Origin: Novosphingobium sp.
Lineage (GTDB): Bacteria; Pseudomonadota; Alphaproteobacteria; Sphingomonadales; Sphingomonadaceae
Direction of reading: 5' to 3'
DNA: 64,000 nucleotides
Assembly: GCA_017745295.1 (NCBI GenBank)
Contig: JAGHZR010000011.1
Span: forward strand, 1-64,000
Positions 46,487 through 56,355 of the stretch are shown one piece after another (position 1 is the first letter of the stretch; every line of letters begins with the position of its first letter). A program made the position numbers and the translations under genes. The notes below the pieces were generated by a model. The model was not told the DNA's origin, did no database searches, and saw only the letters and a program-made list of their open reading frames with translations.

Positions 46487-47457
46487 GACGTGATCGCCTG
46501 CGCGAATCCGCCGCCCAGTGCAAGGCCGGGGTCTTCCCGCCACACCAGCACGCGACCGGTGCGGCGGCCGAGTTCGGCTTCCCATTCGCTGCGCACCCGC
46601 GCCCGCACGCGGGGATGGGCGGTGAGCAGCAGCGTGCCGGGTTCCTGAACCCGCTCAGCCTGTCGCAGCAGGAGTCTGGCGCAGGCCCCGGCAGGATCGT
46701 GGCGCAGGCGGTGGAGAATCGAGGGGCGCTCCAGCCGGGCGACGAGATGGACGAAACCGAAGCCGTTCATCGCGGTGTGCTGGTGCGGCCAGTGGTCGAG
46801 CGCCTCGGCCAGCGTCTCATCCACGGTACGGCGGTCTTCCTTGCCTTCCAGCGAGGGGAAATCGATGCCGATCGAGCCGCCGAGGTCGAATTGCCCGACG
46901 GCCTGCGCGATCGCCGGGATCGCCGCGAGCGCAAGCGCGCGCGGGGGAAGGGTGCCGTCGATGTCGATCAGCGTCATCGCCGGGGTCGGGATCACGAGAA
47001 TTGCGCCGCCCTCGAAGGCGACCTCGCCGCCAAGCGCTTCGGCAAAGAGTTCGGGCCAGGGGTCCTCGGGGAACATGCGGAGCGTGCGGACCGGATAACC
47101 GGTATCGTGCAGCGATTCCGCCAGCGACGGGGCCGGGCGCGGGTCGAGTTTCGTCGGCTTGGCCTGGGCGCGTTTCAGGCGGCCGGTCTCGGCCATGGCG
47201 GCGCGGGTGATCTGGGCGCGCAGCGGTGCGCCCTCGCTGGCTTCCGGCGGCAACCCGCCGACGAGCGCTTCCTCGCCGGAGGGAAAGCGCAAGGTGCCGC
47301 GTTTTGCGCCCTTGGCGCGGGAGACGAGCACGGCATCGGCCACTTCACCGGGGGCGAGGGCGCCGTCCCATTGCAGGCGGGCAGCCAGCACCTCTCCGTT
47401 CTCGACGAGGATCGCGCGCGCCTCGCCGATCCCTTCCTCGACGAGCCACTCAGCCAA
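46483..47457 (-). CDS. Ribonuclease E/G-like protein, short form
   Basis: 324 residues, clearly shorter than E. coli RNase G (about 490). It keeps parts of the RNase E/G catalytic region ([18 protein letters not shown], then [20 protein letters not shown], then [16 protein letters not shown]), including aspartates of the expected magnesium site. The N-terminal S1 domain seems missing or very reduced. It starts with TTG inside the end of maf and ends overlapping yacG. Confidence 0.85.
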   Translation of the reverse strand: MAEWLVEEGIGEARAILVENGEVLAARLQWDGALAPGEVADAVLVSRAKGAKRGTLRFPSGEEALVGGLPPEASEGAPLRAQITRAAMAETGRLKRAQAKPTKLDPRPAPSLAESLHDTGYPVRTLRMFPEDPWPELFAEALGGEVAFEGGAILVIPTPAMTLIDIDGTLPPRALALAAIPAIAQAVGQFDLGGSIGIDFPSLEGKEDRRTVDETLAEALDHWPHQHTAMNGFGFVHLVARLERPSILHRLRHDPAGACARLLLRQAERVQEPGTLLLTAHPRVRARVRSEWEAELGRRTGRVLVWREDPGLALGGGFAQAITS

Positions 47458-48046
47458 TCGCGAATCCTGCGGCCTTCAGCAGGGCGCGGGTCTCGAACAG
47501 GGGGAGGCCGACGACGCCCGAATGGCTTCCGGCGATTTCGGCGATCAGGCCCTCGGCGCTGCCCTGGATGGCATAGCCGCCCGCCTTGCCGTCCCATTCG
47601 CCGCCGGCGATATAGGCTTCGATCTCTTCAGGCGAGAGCGACTTGAAGCGCACCACCGTCTCGGAAAGACGTTCGCGCAAAGTGCCGTCGGGGGCGCGGA
47701 GAGCGATGGCGGAGAGCACGCGGTGGCGGCGGCCGGAGAGCAGCGCGAGGCAGGCGCTCGCGGTGGCTTCGTCCTCGGCCTTGGGCAGGATGCGGCGACC
47801 GCAGGCGACGACGGTATCTCCGGCAAGGACGTGCGCGCTGTCATCCGCAGCGGCCAGCGCCTTTTCGCGCGCCATGCGGCGGGCATAGGCGCGGGGCGCT
47901 TCCCCGGCGGCGGGCGTCTCGTCGATATCGGCAGCGGTGACAGCATGGGGCGCAATGCCCAGTCGGCCGATCAACTCGCGTCGGCGCGGGCTGGCCGAGG
48001 CAAGAATTAGCCGCAGGTCCGGCCGGGTGGCGGCGACGTCTCTCAC
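47450..48046 (-). CDS. maf: Maf-family nucleoside triphosphate pyrophosphatase
   Basis: About 198 residues. It hydrolyses non-canonical or modified NTPs. Family motifs: [18 protein letters not shown], the DIDE segment, [26 protein letters not shown] and [17 protein letters not shown] 48046, 13 bp after the infA stop, is my choice; GTG 48079, inside infA, is possible. Its end overlaps the RNase gene. Confidence 0.93.
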   Translation of the reverse strand: MRDVAATRPDLRLILASASPRRRELIGRLGIAPHAVTAADIDETPAAGEAPRAYARRMAREKALAAADDSAHVLAGDTVVACGRRILPKAEDEATASACLALLSGRRHRVLSAIALRAPDGTLRERLSETVVRFKSLSPEEIEAYIAGGEWDGKAGGYAIQGSAEGLIAEIAGSHSGVVGLPLFETRALLKAAGFAIG

Positions 48047-48059
48047 GGGAGACGCGAGA

Positions 48060-48305
48060 TCAGTACTGACCGGGGCCACCGCGACCAGGCATGAAGCGGT
48101 AGGTGATGCGACCCTTGGTGAGGTCGTAGGGGGTCAGCTCGACGAGAACTTCGTCGCCGACCAGCACGCGGATGCGGTTCTTGCGCATCTTGCCCGCGGT
48201 GTGACCGAGGATCTCGTGGCCGTTTTCCAGCTCTACGCGGAACATCGCGTTGGGCAGGAGTTCGACGACCCGGCCGCGCATTTCGAGAAGTTCTTCTTTC
48301 GCCAT
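48060..48305 (-). CDS. infA: Translation initiation factor IF-1
   Basis: 81 residues with a single S1/OB fold: [20 protein letters not shown], then [20 protein letters not shown] and the usual [10 protein letters not shown]. It binds the 30S A site with IF-2 and IF-3. First gene of the leftward infA-maf-RNase-yacG-tRNA-Phe block. The short GRGGPGQY tail is typical of alphaproteobacteria. Confidence 0.97.
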   Translation of the reverse strand: MAKEELLEMRGRVVELLPNAMFRVELENGHEILGHTAGKMRKNRIRVLVGDEVLVELTPYDLTKGRITYRFMPGRGGPGQY

Positions 48306-48615
48306 CGGCGATCAATACCCGTAAGCTTGCTGATGATTGCGGCGCGCCATAGCCACGACTCGCCGAAAATGGAAGCCTTGGCTGTCGGACTCTTCCCGAA
48401 GGGCCGGGAACGGGACGTTTTTCTGCTTCGCCGTTTCAAAAATGCCGCATCGACAGTCCTTGCAACGCCCTTCCGCGCCTGCATCACAATTGCCTGCTAC
48501 AATTCACCGGGCAGGCGCGACAAAATGTTACCGCACAGCACCTTGCGGCGTCTTCGCAGACGCGGCATCAGCCCGGCCGGGATGGCGTGAATTCTTGTAT
48601 TGGCGGAGTGTTGAT
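48306..48615. other. Divergent intergenic region infA / TonB receptor
   Basis: About 310 bp without a convincing gene; it must hold both promoters. A TACAAT hexamer at 48498-48503 lacks a good -35 partner. An open frame continues through here into the receptor, but its sequence is not protein-like before residue L48616. Confidence 0.6.
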
Positions 48616-51165
48616 TTGCGGTGCGCACATTTGGCCCCTGTTCTGGGGTCACTGGTCGCGGGCGTTTGCCTGCCGGCCCTGGCTCAGGCTGAGACCCTAT
48701 CCCGGCAGGTTCCCGTTTCCGTGGCGGGTGCCGCGCTCGGCGGTGCGGCGGTGCCTGCCGATCCGGCCGAACCCATGCCTCCCGCGGATGAGGACGAGAA
48801 GGACGATCCGCTGGAAGTGACGAGCGGTGACATCGTCGTCGTCGCGCCGCGCATTCGCGGGCAACTCGAAGTCCCCAGCGCGCCGATCGCGACGTTCGAC
48901 GAGGGCGACATCGCCGCCTATGGCGCGGATTCGATCGGCGACCTGATCGAGGCGATCTCGCCCCAGACCGGCAGCGGGCGGGGACGCGGCTCGGGCATGC
49001 CGGTGATCCTCGTCAACGGCCAGCGCATCACCAGCTTCCGCGAGATGCGCAACATTCCGCCCGAGGCGATCCGCAAGATGGAAGTCCTGCCGGAGGAAGT
49101 GGCGCTGCGCTTCGGCTATCCCGCCAACCAGCGGGTGGTGAACCTGATCCTCAAGGACCGCTTTTCCGCCACGACGCTGGCGGGCGAATACAACCGCCCG
49201 ACGCGCGGCGGCTACGACAATTACGAACTGGAAAGCGGGCTGGTAAAGATCGCCGGGCCGCGCCGCTACAATTTCAACGCCAAGTATACCGACACCTCGA
49301 TGCTCACCGAAAGCGAGCGCAATGTGCGCCAGGCGGAGGGCTCGGTGCCGACGGTGACGGGGGACCCGAACCCGGCGCGCTATCGCAGCCTGGCCGCCGC
49401 CGATGCCGAATTGGTGCTCAACGGCACGATGACGCAGAACCTCGGCGAGAGCGGCATGGGCGGCGCGATCACCGCCAACGGGTCCTATACCCATTCGAAG
49501 ATGACGACGCTGTCGGGGCTGGATACCGTCACGCTGGAATCGCCGTCCGGGAGCGAGGCGGTGCGCGCTCTGCCCGATCCGCTGCGCTCGCAAGTTGTGA
49601 CGGACATCTTCGAGGCCGGTCTCGGCTACAACACGATGATCGGTTCGTGGATGTTCAACGTCACCGGCGACGGCAGCTATACCGACGCCGAGACGCATAC
49701 GGACAAGCGCCGCGATCTCTCCGGCTTGCAGGCGGCTGCCAAGGCCGGTTTGCTCCCGATCGACGGTCCCCTGCCGCTGGTGCCGGGGGCCGGGCGCGAC
49801 TTCGCGCGCAGCCGCACCATGGCGCTGTCCTCGTTGGCGACGCTCTCCGGCATGCCGTTCCGGATGCCAGCGGGGGATGCGAACCTCACCGTCAAGGGCG
49901 GCTACGATTTCAGCCGGGTCCGCAGCACGGATACGGCATCGAGCGGCCCCGATGTCCGGCTCAATCGCGGCAATCTTTCGGGCGGCATAAACCTTGCTCT
50001 TCCGCTGACCAGTCGCGGCGACTTTCTGGGCGGGATCGGCGATCTTGCGCTCAATCTCAGCGCCGGACTCAACCATCTCTCCGACTTCGGCACGCTGACC
50101 GACTGGAGCGCAGGCCTGACCTGGTCGCCCACCGGGAAGCTGACGATCCAGGCCAGCTACCTGTTCGAGGAAGCCGCGCCCAGTCTGGCGCTGCTCGGTG
50201 CACCGAACGTGCTGAGCTATAATGTCTCGGTCTATGACTTCACCAACAACCGCACGGCGCTGGTGACGGTGCTGACCGGCGGGAATCAGGATCTCTTCAA
50301 GGAGACCCAGCGCGACATCAAGCTGTCGGCGACCTGGGAACTGCCGTTCATGGAACGCTCGAACCTGCTGGTGGAATATTTCCGCAACCGGTCCTCGAAC
50401 GTCAGCGAGGCGTTTCCGATGCTGACGCCTGCCGTCGAAGCGGCGTTCCCCGGCCGTGTCGTGCGCGATGCCGACGGCAACCTGACCTATATCGACCGGC
50501 GCGCCGTGACTTTTGACGAGGAAGGGAGTTCGCGCATCCGCTGGGGCCTCAATTTCCAGGGCAAGCTGGGCAGCGATCAGGCCCCGAGTGCGCCGCCTCC
50601 CGGTGCTCCCGGCGCAGGCAAGCCCGGCCAGAATGCCGCTCCCCGTCCGGCCGGACCGCCGATGATGGGGCCCGGCGGCAAGGGCGGGCGCTGGAACTTC
50701 TCGATCTACCACACTTGGCGCTTCACCGACCGCGTGACCCTCGCGGACGGGGTTGCAACGTTCGACCAGCTGAACGGCGAGGCCCTCACGGCGGGAGGCG
50801 TGCCGCGCCATGCTTTCGAGGCCGAAGGCGGTATGTTCCGCAATGGCTACGGCCTGCGGCTCAAGGCCAAATGGGAGGCGCCCCGGCACGTCAACGGCAG
50901 CGGTGCGCCGTCGAGTTCCGACTTGCGCTTCGGCAGCACCTTCGACGTGAACCTGCGGCTTTTCGCCGACCTCGGCCGGAACGAGGCGCTCGTGGCGAAG
51001 ATGCCGTTCCTCAAGGGCGCGCGAATCTCGCTGGTGGCGGACAACCTGCTCGATTCGCGGCAGAAGGTCACGGATGGCAACGGCGCGGTGCCGATCGCCT
51101 ATCAGGCCGCCTATCGCGAGCCGCAGGGCAGGGTGCTCGGCATCGACCTGCGCAAGATGTTCTGA
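48616..51165 (+). CDS. TonB-dependent outer-membrane receptor
   Basis: About 849 residues. A signal peptide (LAPVLGSLVAGVCLPALAQA) leads to a plug domain (DSIGDLIEAISPQTG, then MPVILVNGQRITSFREM and PPEAIRKMEVLPEEVALRFG) and a beta-barrel ending in a C-terminal phenylalanine (IDLRKMF). Ligand unknown; no TonB or periplasmic gene is adjacent. TTG 48616 was chosen because GGAG lies 7 nt upstream and it starts the signal peptide cleanly. A Pro/Gly/Ala-rich insert (about residues 655-690) lies in the barrel. Confidence 0.9.
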   Translation: MRCAHLAPVLGSLVAGVCLPALAQAETLSRQVPVSVAGAALGGAAVPADPAEPMPPADEDEKDDPLEVTSGDIVVVAPRIRGQLEVPSAPIATFDEGDIAAYGADSIGDLIEAISPQTGSGRGRGSGMPVILVNGQRITSFREMRNIPPEAIRKMEVLPEEVALRFGYPANQRVVNLILKDRFSATTLAGEYNRPTRGGYDNYELESGLVKIAGPRRYNFNAKYTDTSMLTESERNVRQAEGSVPTVTGDPNPARYRSLAAADAELVLNGTMTQNLGESGMGGAITANGSYTHSKMTTLSGLDTVTLESPSGSEAVRALPDPLRSQVVTDIFEAGLGYNTMIGSWMFNVTGDGSYTDAETHTDKRRDLSGLQAAAKAGLLPIDGPLPLVPGAGRDFARSRTMALSSLATLSGMPFRMPAGDANLTVKGGYDFSRVRSTDTASSGPDVRLNRGNLSGGINLALPLTSRGDFLGGIGDLALNLSAGLNHLSDFGTLTDWSAGLTWSPTGKLTIQASYLFEEAAPSLALLGAPNVLSYNVSVYDFTNNRTALVTVLTGGNQDLFKETQRDIKLSATWELPFMERSNLLVEYFRNRSSNVSEAFPMLTPAVEAAFPGRVVRDADGNLTYIDRRAVTFDEEGSSRIRWGLNFQGKLGSDQAPSAPPPGAPGAGKPGQNAAPRPAGPPMMGPGGKGGRWNFSIYHTWRFTDRVTLADGVATFDQLNGEALTAGGVPRHAFEAEGGMFRNGYGLRLKAKWEAPRHVNGSGAPSSSDLRFGSTFDVNLRLFADLGRNEALVAKMPFLKGARISLVADNLLDSRQKVTDGNGAVPIAYQAAYREPQGRVLGIDLRKMF

Positions 51166-51202
51166 GGATTCATCGCGGCCGGGTCTACCCGATCCGGCCG
51201 CG

Positions 51203-53164
51203 ATGCCCTATCTGGCGCTCATGGCGCGAACACCTGCCGGAACTCCCGAACACCCCCAGGGCACCGAACGCTTCAACGAGGAGCGGGCGACTTTCGCCCT
51301 GCGCGGCTCCGACCAGCCCGACTTGCAGGCCGGGGTCGAGGCGATCCGCGAGGTCGTGCGCACCTTGCCCGCCAAGCCCGGCGTCTACCGCATGCAGGAC
51401 GCGCGGGGCGATGTGCTCTATGTCGGCAAGGCGCGCGTGCTGCGCAACCGCGTGACCAACTATACGCAGTGGGAGCGCCTGCCCGGCCGCCTCCAGCGCA
51501 TGGTCAGCCAGACGCGCAGCATGACCATCGTCACCACCAATTCCGAGGCCGAGGCGCTGCTGCTGGAAGCGCAGCTCATCAAGCGCTTTCGCCCGGCCTA
51601 CAACGTGCTGCTGCGCGACGACAAATCGTTCCCCTTCATCCTGCTGCGCGCGGAACATGACTTCCCGCGCATCATGAAGCATCGCGGCGCACGCAAGATG
51701 AAGGGCAACTATTACGGCCCCTTCGCCAGCGCCGGTTCGGTGAACACCACGATCAACGCGCTGCAGAAGCTGTTCCTGCTGCGCTCCTGCACCGACAGCT
51801 TCTTCGCGCGGCGCGACCGGCCCTGCCTGCTCTACCAGATCAAGCGCTGCTCGGCGCCTTGTGTCGGGCGGATCGACGAGGCGGGCTACGGCGAACTGGT
51901 GAAGGAAGCCAAGGACTTCCTCGGCGGCAAGTCGAGCGCGGTGCAGAAGAAGATCGAGAGCCAGATGGCCGAAGCCGCCGAAGCGCTGGACTTCGAGCGC
52001 GCGGCGATGCTGCGCGACCGTCTGCGCGCGGCGACCTTCATCCAGGGCAGTCAGGCGATCAACGCCGAGGGCATGGACAGCGCCGACATCTTCGCCATGG
52101 CCTGCAAGAACGGCCAGATCGGGGTGCAGGCCTTCTTCATTCGCGGCGGGCAGAACTGGGGCCACCGCGCCTTCTTCCCGACCCATACGGAAGGGCTTTC
52201 GGAAGAGGAGGTGTTCCAGAGCTTCCTCGCCCAGTTCTACGAGGAAGTGCCGCCCTCGCGCACGATTCTGGTCGACCGCGAACTGCCCGAGGCCGAACTC
52301 ATGGCCGAGGCGTTCCGCGAACTGGCGGGCGGCAAGGTCGAGATCTCGGTCCCGCAGCGCGGCAGCCGCCGCCGCCTGATGGATCAGGCCGTGCGCAATG
52401 CCGTCGAGGCGCTCGACCGCCGCATGGCCGAGCGCGGCTCGCAGGCCAAGATCTGGCGCGAGATGGCGGAATTCCTCGAACTGCCGGACCTTCCGCAGCG
52501 GGTGGAAGTCTACGACAACTCGCACATTCAGGGCAGCAAGGCGGTCGGCGCGATGGTGGTGGCGGGGCCGGAGGGTTTCCTCACCAGCCAGTACCGCAAG
52601 TTCAACATCCGCGAGGCGCAGTCGAACGACGACTTCGCGATGATGCGCGAAGTCATGACCCGCCGTTTTGGCCGCGTGCAGGAGGAAGACCCGGAGCGCG
52701 AGAGCGGGACCTGGCCGGACCTCGTGTTGATCGACGGCGGCAAGGGCCAGATGAGCGCGGTGAAGGATGCGCTGGAAGAACTCGGCATCGAGGACGTGAA
52801 CCTGATCGCCATCGCCAAGGGGCCGAACCACGGGCGCGAGGGGCGCGAGGTGTTCCACTTCCCCGATGGGCGCGAGAAGATGCTGCCGGTGAATTCGCCG
52901 CTGCTGTTCCACCTCCAGCGGCTGCGGGACGAGGTCCACCGTTTCGTCATCGGCGCGCACCGGGCCAAGCGCAGCCGGGCGATTACCGCCAGCCCGCTCG
53001 ACGAGATCCCCGGCATCGGCCCGGCCCGCAAGCGCGCGCTGCTGCTGCATTTCGGCACGGCGGGGAAAGTGCGTGCGGCGAGTCTGGTGGACCTCCAGCG
53101 CGCGCCCGGCGTCAGCGCGGCGGTGGCCCAGACGATCTACGATTTCTACCACCCGAACGGGTAG
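51203..53164 (+). CDS. uvrC: Excinuclease ABC subunit C
   Basis: 653 residues; makes both incisions in nucleotide excision repair. N-terminal GIY-YIG nuclease (GVYRMQDARGDVLYVGKARV), cysteine-containing CLLYQIKRCSAPCVG, UVR motif near FERAAMLRDRL, RNase H-like nuclease (VEVYDNSHIQGSKAVGAMVV and LIDGGKGQMSA) and C-terminal HhH (DEIPGIGPARKRALLLHFG). ATG 51203 or 51221 could be the start; neither has a strong SD. Confidence 0.97.
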   Translation: MPYLALMARTPAGTPEHPQGTERFNEERATFALRGSDQPDLQAGVEAIREVVRTLPAKPGVYRMQDARGDVLYVGKARVLRNRVTNYTQWERLPGRLQRMVSQTRSMTIVTTNSEAEALLLEAQLIKRFRPAYNVLLRDDKSFPFILLRAEHDFPRIMKHRGARKMKGNYYGPFASAGSVNTTINALQKLFLLRSCTDSFFARRDRPCLLYQIKRCSAPCVGRIDEAGYGELVKEAKDFLGGKSSAVQKKIESQMAEAAEALDFERAAMLRDRLRAATFIQGSQAINAEGMDSADIFAMACKNGQIGVQAFFIRGGQNWGHRAFFPTHTEGLSEEEVFQSFLAQFYEEVPPSRTILVDRELPEAELMAEAFRELAGGKVEISVPQRGSRRRLMDQAVRNAVEALDRRMAERGSQAKIWREMAEFLELPDLPQRVEVYDNSHIQGSKAVGAMVVAGPEGFLTSQYRKFNIREAQSNDDFAMMREVMTRRFGRVQEEDPERESGTWPDLVLIDGGKGQMSAVKDALEELGIEDVNLIAIAKGPNHGREGREVFHFPDGREKMLPVNSPLLFHLQRLRDEVHRFVIGAHRAKRSRAITASPLDEIPGIGPARKRALLLHFGTAGKVRAASLVDLQRAPGVSAAVAQTIYDFYHPNG

Positions 53165-53201
53165 GCAGGTGCTTTCGGCATCGTGCTCTCGATCCCTTCT
53201 C

Positions 53202-53280
53202 TCGTCATTGCGAGCATAGCGAAGCAATCCAGAGTCGCGCAAACCGCCGCTGGATTGCTTCGCTACGCTCGCAATGACGA
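53202..53280. repeat. Intergenic inverted repeat, family B (near-perfect copy)
   Basis: 31-bp arms (53202-53232 and 53250-53280) differ at one pair; core CATTGCGAGC. It lies in the 304-bp gap after uvrC; the rest of the gap (53281-53468) holds no gene I can support and should contain the aminopeptidase promoter. Confidence 0.85.
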
Positions 53281-53468
53281 AGGTGAGGGGCGGGGCGAGG
53301 GGGCGGGTCATACGAACAGCCGACTCCCATCGACGAACGACATGGGCGATGCGTGACACCGCGTGACCCTTGGCGCTAGGAATCGCGCATCCGCTTGCGC
53401 GCGCGACAACCCTCGCGACCACTACGCGCATCAGCAACAAAGCCGAATTCCCGGAGCTTCTGCCTCTC

Positions 53469-56162
53469 ATGCGATCTTCCCTGCGTAACCTCACCACGGC
53501 CGGTGCCGTGATTGCCTTTGCCGTTTCCGCGGCCTTTTCGTCGCAAGCCTTCGCCGCATCCGTGCCGCCTGCCGCCTCGGGTGCGCCGGTGCCGCTGGCC
53601 GAGACCGTGCCGAGCGACCTGCCGCGCAATGCCCGTCCCACGCACTACCGCATCGAAGTCACCCCCGATGCCGAGAAGCTGACGTTCACCGGCACGGTGT
53701 CGATCGACCTCACCGTCTTCACCGCCAGCGATGCCCTCACGCTCCACGGCAACGGCCTCACCGTCTCCGCCGCCAAGCTGGTCGCCGAGAACGGCACGCA
53801 GATCGCACTCCAGACCAGTGCCGACGAAAAGGCCCAGACCCTGCGCTTCGCCGCCGGAAAGGCCATCGCACCGGGCAAGTACCGCCTCGACGTGACCTAT
53901 GCGGGCAAGATCGGCACGCAGCCCTCCGGCCTCTTCGCGCTCGATTACCCCGACCGTCGCACCGGTAAGGACGTGCGCGGCATCTTCACCCAGTTCGAGG
54001 CGCCTGATGCCCGCCGCTTCGTCCCCAGCTTCGACGAACCCAGCTACAAGGCGACTTTCGACCTCACTGCCGTCGTTCCCGCCGACCGCATGGCGGTGAG
54101 CAACATGCCGGTGAAGGGCCAGGAAGTGCTTCCCGGCGGCCTCAAGCGCGTGACGTTCGGCACCACCCCGAAGATGAGTTCCTACCTGCTGTTCTTCGGC
54201 ATGGGCGACTTCGAACGCAGCGCGATGAAGGCCGCGGACGGCGTGGAAGTGGGCATCGTCTCGCCCACCGGCAGCGGCGCGAAGGCCGACTATGCCCGCG
54301 ACGGCCTCGCCCAGATCCTGCCGTGGTTCGATGACTACTTCGGCGTGAAGTTCCCGCTGCCCAAGCTCGACAACATCGCCGCTCCCGGCTCGTCGCAGTT
54401 CTTCGGCGCGATGGAGAACTGGGGCGCGATTATGACCTTCGAGCGCATCCTGCTGCTCGATCCCGCCGTGACCAGCCCCTCCGGCAAGCAGAGCATTTAC
54501 AGCGTCCAGGCTCACGAAACCGCGCACCAGTGGTTCGGCGATCTGGTGACGATGGCCTGGTGGGACGACATCTGGCTGAACGAAGGTTTCGCCAGCTGGA
54601 TGGCCGACAAGGTCACCGATCACTTCAATCCCGACTGGAACTGGAAGCTGAACGGCATCGACGGCCGCGAAGGCGCCATGGCGCTCGACGCGCTGCCAAC
54701 CACGCACCCGGTGGTGCAGAAGGTCCGCACCGTTTCCGAGATGGAACAGGCCTTCGATTCGATCACCTACCAGAAGGGGCAGGCGGTCATCTCGATGCTG
54801 GAGGACTACGTGAGCGCCGATACCTGGCGCGCGGGCATGCAGACCTACATGCGCAACCACGCCTATTCCAACACCAGCAGCCGCGACCTCTGGGCGGCGA
54901 TGGAATCGGCGGGCGGCAAGGACGTGGACCTCATCGCCGAGGCCTTCACCCACACGCCCGGCGTACCGCTGCTGCGCGTGAACGTCTCGGCCTGCGCGGG
55001 CGGCAAGACCCGTCTCGACCTCACGCAGGATGCCTTCTCGCTCGATCCCTCTGCACGAGGCGGAGAGAAGCCGACCTGGCCGATGCCGCTGCTGATCCGC
55101 GCGGGTAACGGCGAACCCATGCGTCACCTGATGACCGGCCGGACCGAGAGCCTGACCGTCGACAGCTGCGATGCCGTGCTCGTGAACGCGGGCCAGCTCG
55201 GCTATTACCGCACGCTCTACGACACCAAGGCGCTCGATGCGCTGATCTCGACCTTTGGCTCGCTCGCGCCGATCGATCAGTACGGGCTGCTGCGCGACAA
55301 TCTCTCGCTGTCGCTGGCCGGTTATCAGGACATGTCGGCGGGCCTGCGCCTGCTGGCCTCGGTCCCCGGCACGACCGACGCGACGCTGGCAGGCAAGGTC
55401 GTCGGCCAGTGGGAAGGCATCTACGGCCTGCTCGACGATGCCAAGGTGAAGGACAAGCTCGCCGCGCGCATCTCGAAGACCTGGGCACCGCGCCTCGACA
55501 AGCTGGGCTTCGATCCGGTGGCGGGCGAACCGCTGACCGACACCAAGCTGCGCGCGCAGCTGATCGATACGCTCGGCTCCATCGGCGACAAGCGCGTCGT
55601 GGCCGAGGCGCGCCGCCGTCTTCAGGGCCTCGCCGCCGATCCCAAGTCGCTCGACGGCCCGCTCAAGGCGACCTGGCTTGGCGTCGCCGCGACCAACGCC
55701 ACCCGGTCCGACTGGGACTTGCTGCGCCAGCAGGCGGCCAAGGCGGGCAGCTTCGTCGAACGCCAGCTCTACTACACCGACCTCGGCATGGCGCGGGACG
55801 AGGCGATCGCCAAGGATGCCCTCGCACTCGCGATTTCGGGCACGCCGGACGCGACCAGCGCGTCGCAGATCATCGCCACGGTCGGCCGCGCGCACCCGGA
55901 GATGACCTTTGATTTCGTCCGCGAGCATCAGGCGGCGATCGACGGGCTGATCGAACACTCGGGCCGCGCGCGCTTCTTCGCACGTATCGTCGCGTCGAGC
56001 ACGAACCCGGAGATGGTCGGCAAGATCGAGGCCTATGCCGCGACGCTTCCGGCCGACGAGGCGAAGCCGGTGGTGCAGGCGCTGACCGGACTGAAGGAGC
56101 GTCTGGCCAATCGTCCGCGGCAGCGGGTCGAGGTGGCGGCTTGGGTTAAGAAGGCCAAGTAA
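53469..56162 (+). CDS. Secreted M1-family aminopeptidase
   Basis: 897-residue zinc aminopeptidase of the PepN/M1 family. The signal peptide (AVIAFAVSAAFSSQAFA, cut near ASVPP) predicts export. The substrate motif is FGAMENWGAI and the zinc site HETAHQWFG followed 18 residues later by NEGFA. An ERAP1-like C-terminal domain is present. It trims N-terminal residues from peptides, probably in the periplasm. ATG 53469 was chosen because it starts the signal peptide. Confidence 0.95.
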   Translation: MRSSLRNLTTAGAVIAFAVSAAFSSQAFAASVPPAASGAPVPLAETVPSDLPRNARPTHYRIEVTPDAEKLTFTGTVSIDLTVFTASDALTLHGNGLTVSAAKLVAENGTQIALQTSADEKAQTLRFAAGKAIAPGKYRLDVTYAGKIGTQPSGLFALDYPDRRTGKDVRGIFTQFEAPDARRFVPSFDEPSYKATFDLTAVVPADRMAVSNMPVKGQEVLPGGLKRVTFGTTPKMSSYLLFFGMGDFERSAMKAADGVEVGIVSPTGSGAKADYARDGLAQILPWFDDYFGVKFPLPKLDNIAAPGSSQFFGAMENWGAIMTFERILLLDPAVTSPSGKQSIYSVQAHETAHQWFGDLVTMAWWDDIWLNEGFASWMADKVTDHFNPDWNWKLNGIDGREGAMALDALPTTHPVVQKVRTVSEMEQAFDSITYQKGQAVISMLEDYVSADTWRAGMQTYMRNHAYSNTSSRDLWAAMESAGGKDVDLIAEAFTHTPGVPLLRVNVSACAGGKTRLDLTQDAFSLDPSARGGEKPTWPMPLLIRAGNGEPMRHLMTGRTESLTVDSCDAVLVNAGQLGYYRTLYDTKALDALISTFGSLAPIDQYGLLRDNLSLSLAGYQDMSAGLRLLASVPGTTDATLAGKVVGQWEGIYGLLDDAKVKDKLAARISKTWAPRLDKLGFDPVAGEPLTDTKLRAQLIDTLGSIGDKRVVAEARRRLQGLAADPKSLDGPLKATWLGVAATNATRSDWDLLRQQAAKAGSFVERQLYYTDLGMARDEAIAKDALALAISGTPDATSASQIIATVGRAHPEMTFDFVREHQAAIDGLIEHSGRARFFARIVASSTNPEMVGKIEAYAATLPADEAKPVVQALTGLKERLANRPRQRVEVAAWVKKAK

Positions 56163-56177
56163 AAAGAGGGAAGATTC

Positions 56178-56196
56178 CGGGGGATGATCCCCCGGA
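56178..56196. terminator. Hairpin between convergent aminopeptidase and JmjC-like genes
   Basis: CCGGGGGA pairs perfectly with TCCCCCGG around TGA, 15 bp after the aminopeptidase stop. GC-only stem without T tract; could serve either strand. Confidence 0.55.
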
Positions 56197-56355
56197 CCCT
56201 CGGAATGTCGTCGTTGGGTGCGACCTATCCGGTGTGCGCTCCTTGCGGCGCAGCCAATAAGTCTCCCGACGCAGCCATGGGCGCACAACGGATTTGGTCT
56301 GCGTGACCTAGACGGTATTGGGGTTGCAGGGGGGCTATGCTCCCCTGCTTCTCTT

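Noticed and set aside
48697..50889. 730-codon open frame opposite the TonB receptor
   Set aside because: Antisense shadow; no signal or domain.
51185..53641. 818-codon open frame opposite uvrC
   Set aside because: Antisense shadow of a fully recognisable UvrC.
53376..56288. 970-codon open frame opposite the aminopeptidase
   Set aside because: Antisense shadow; HExxH and GAMEN motifs are on the plus strand.
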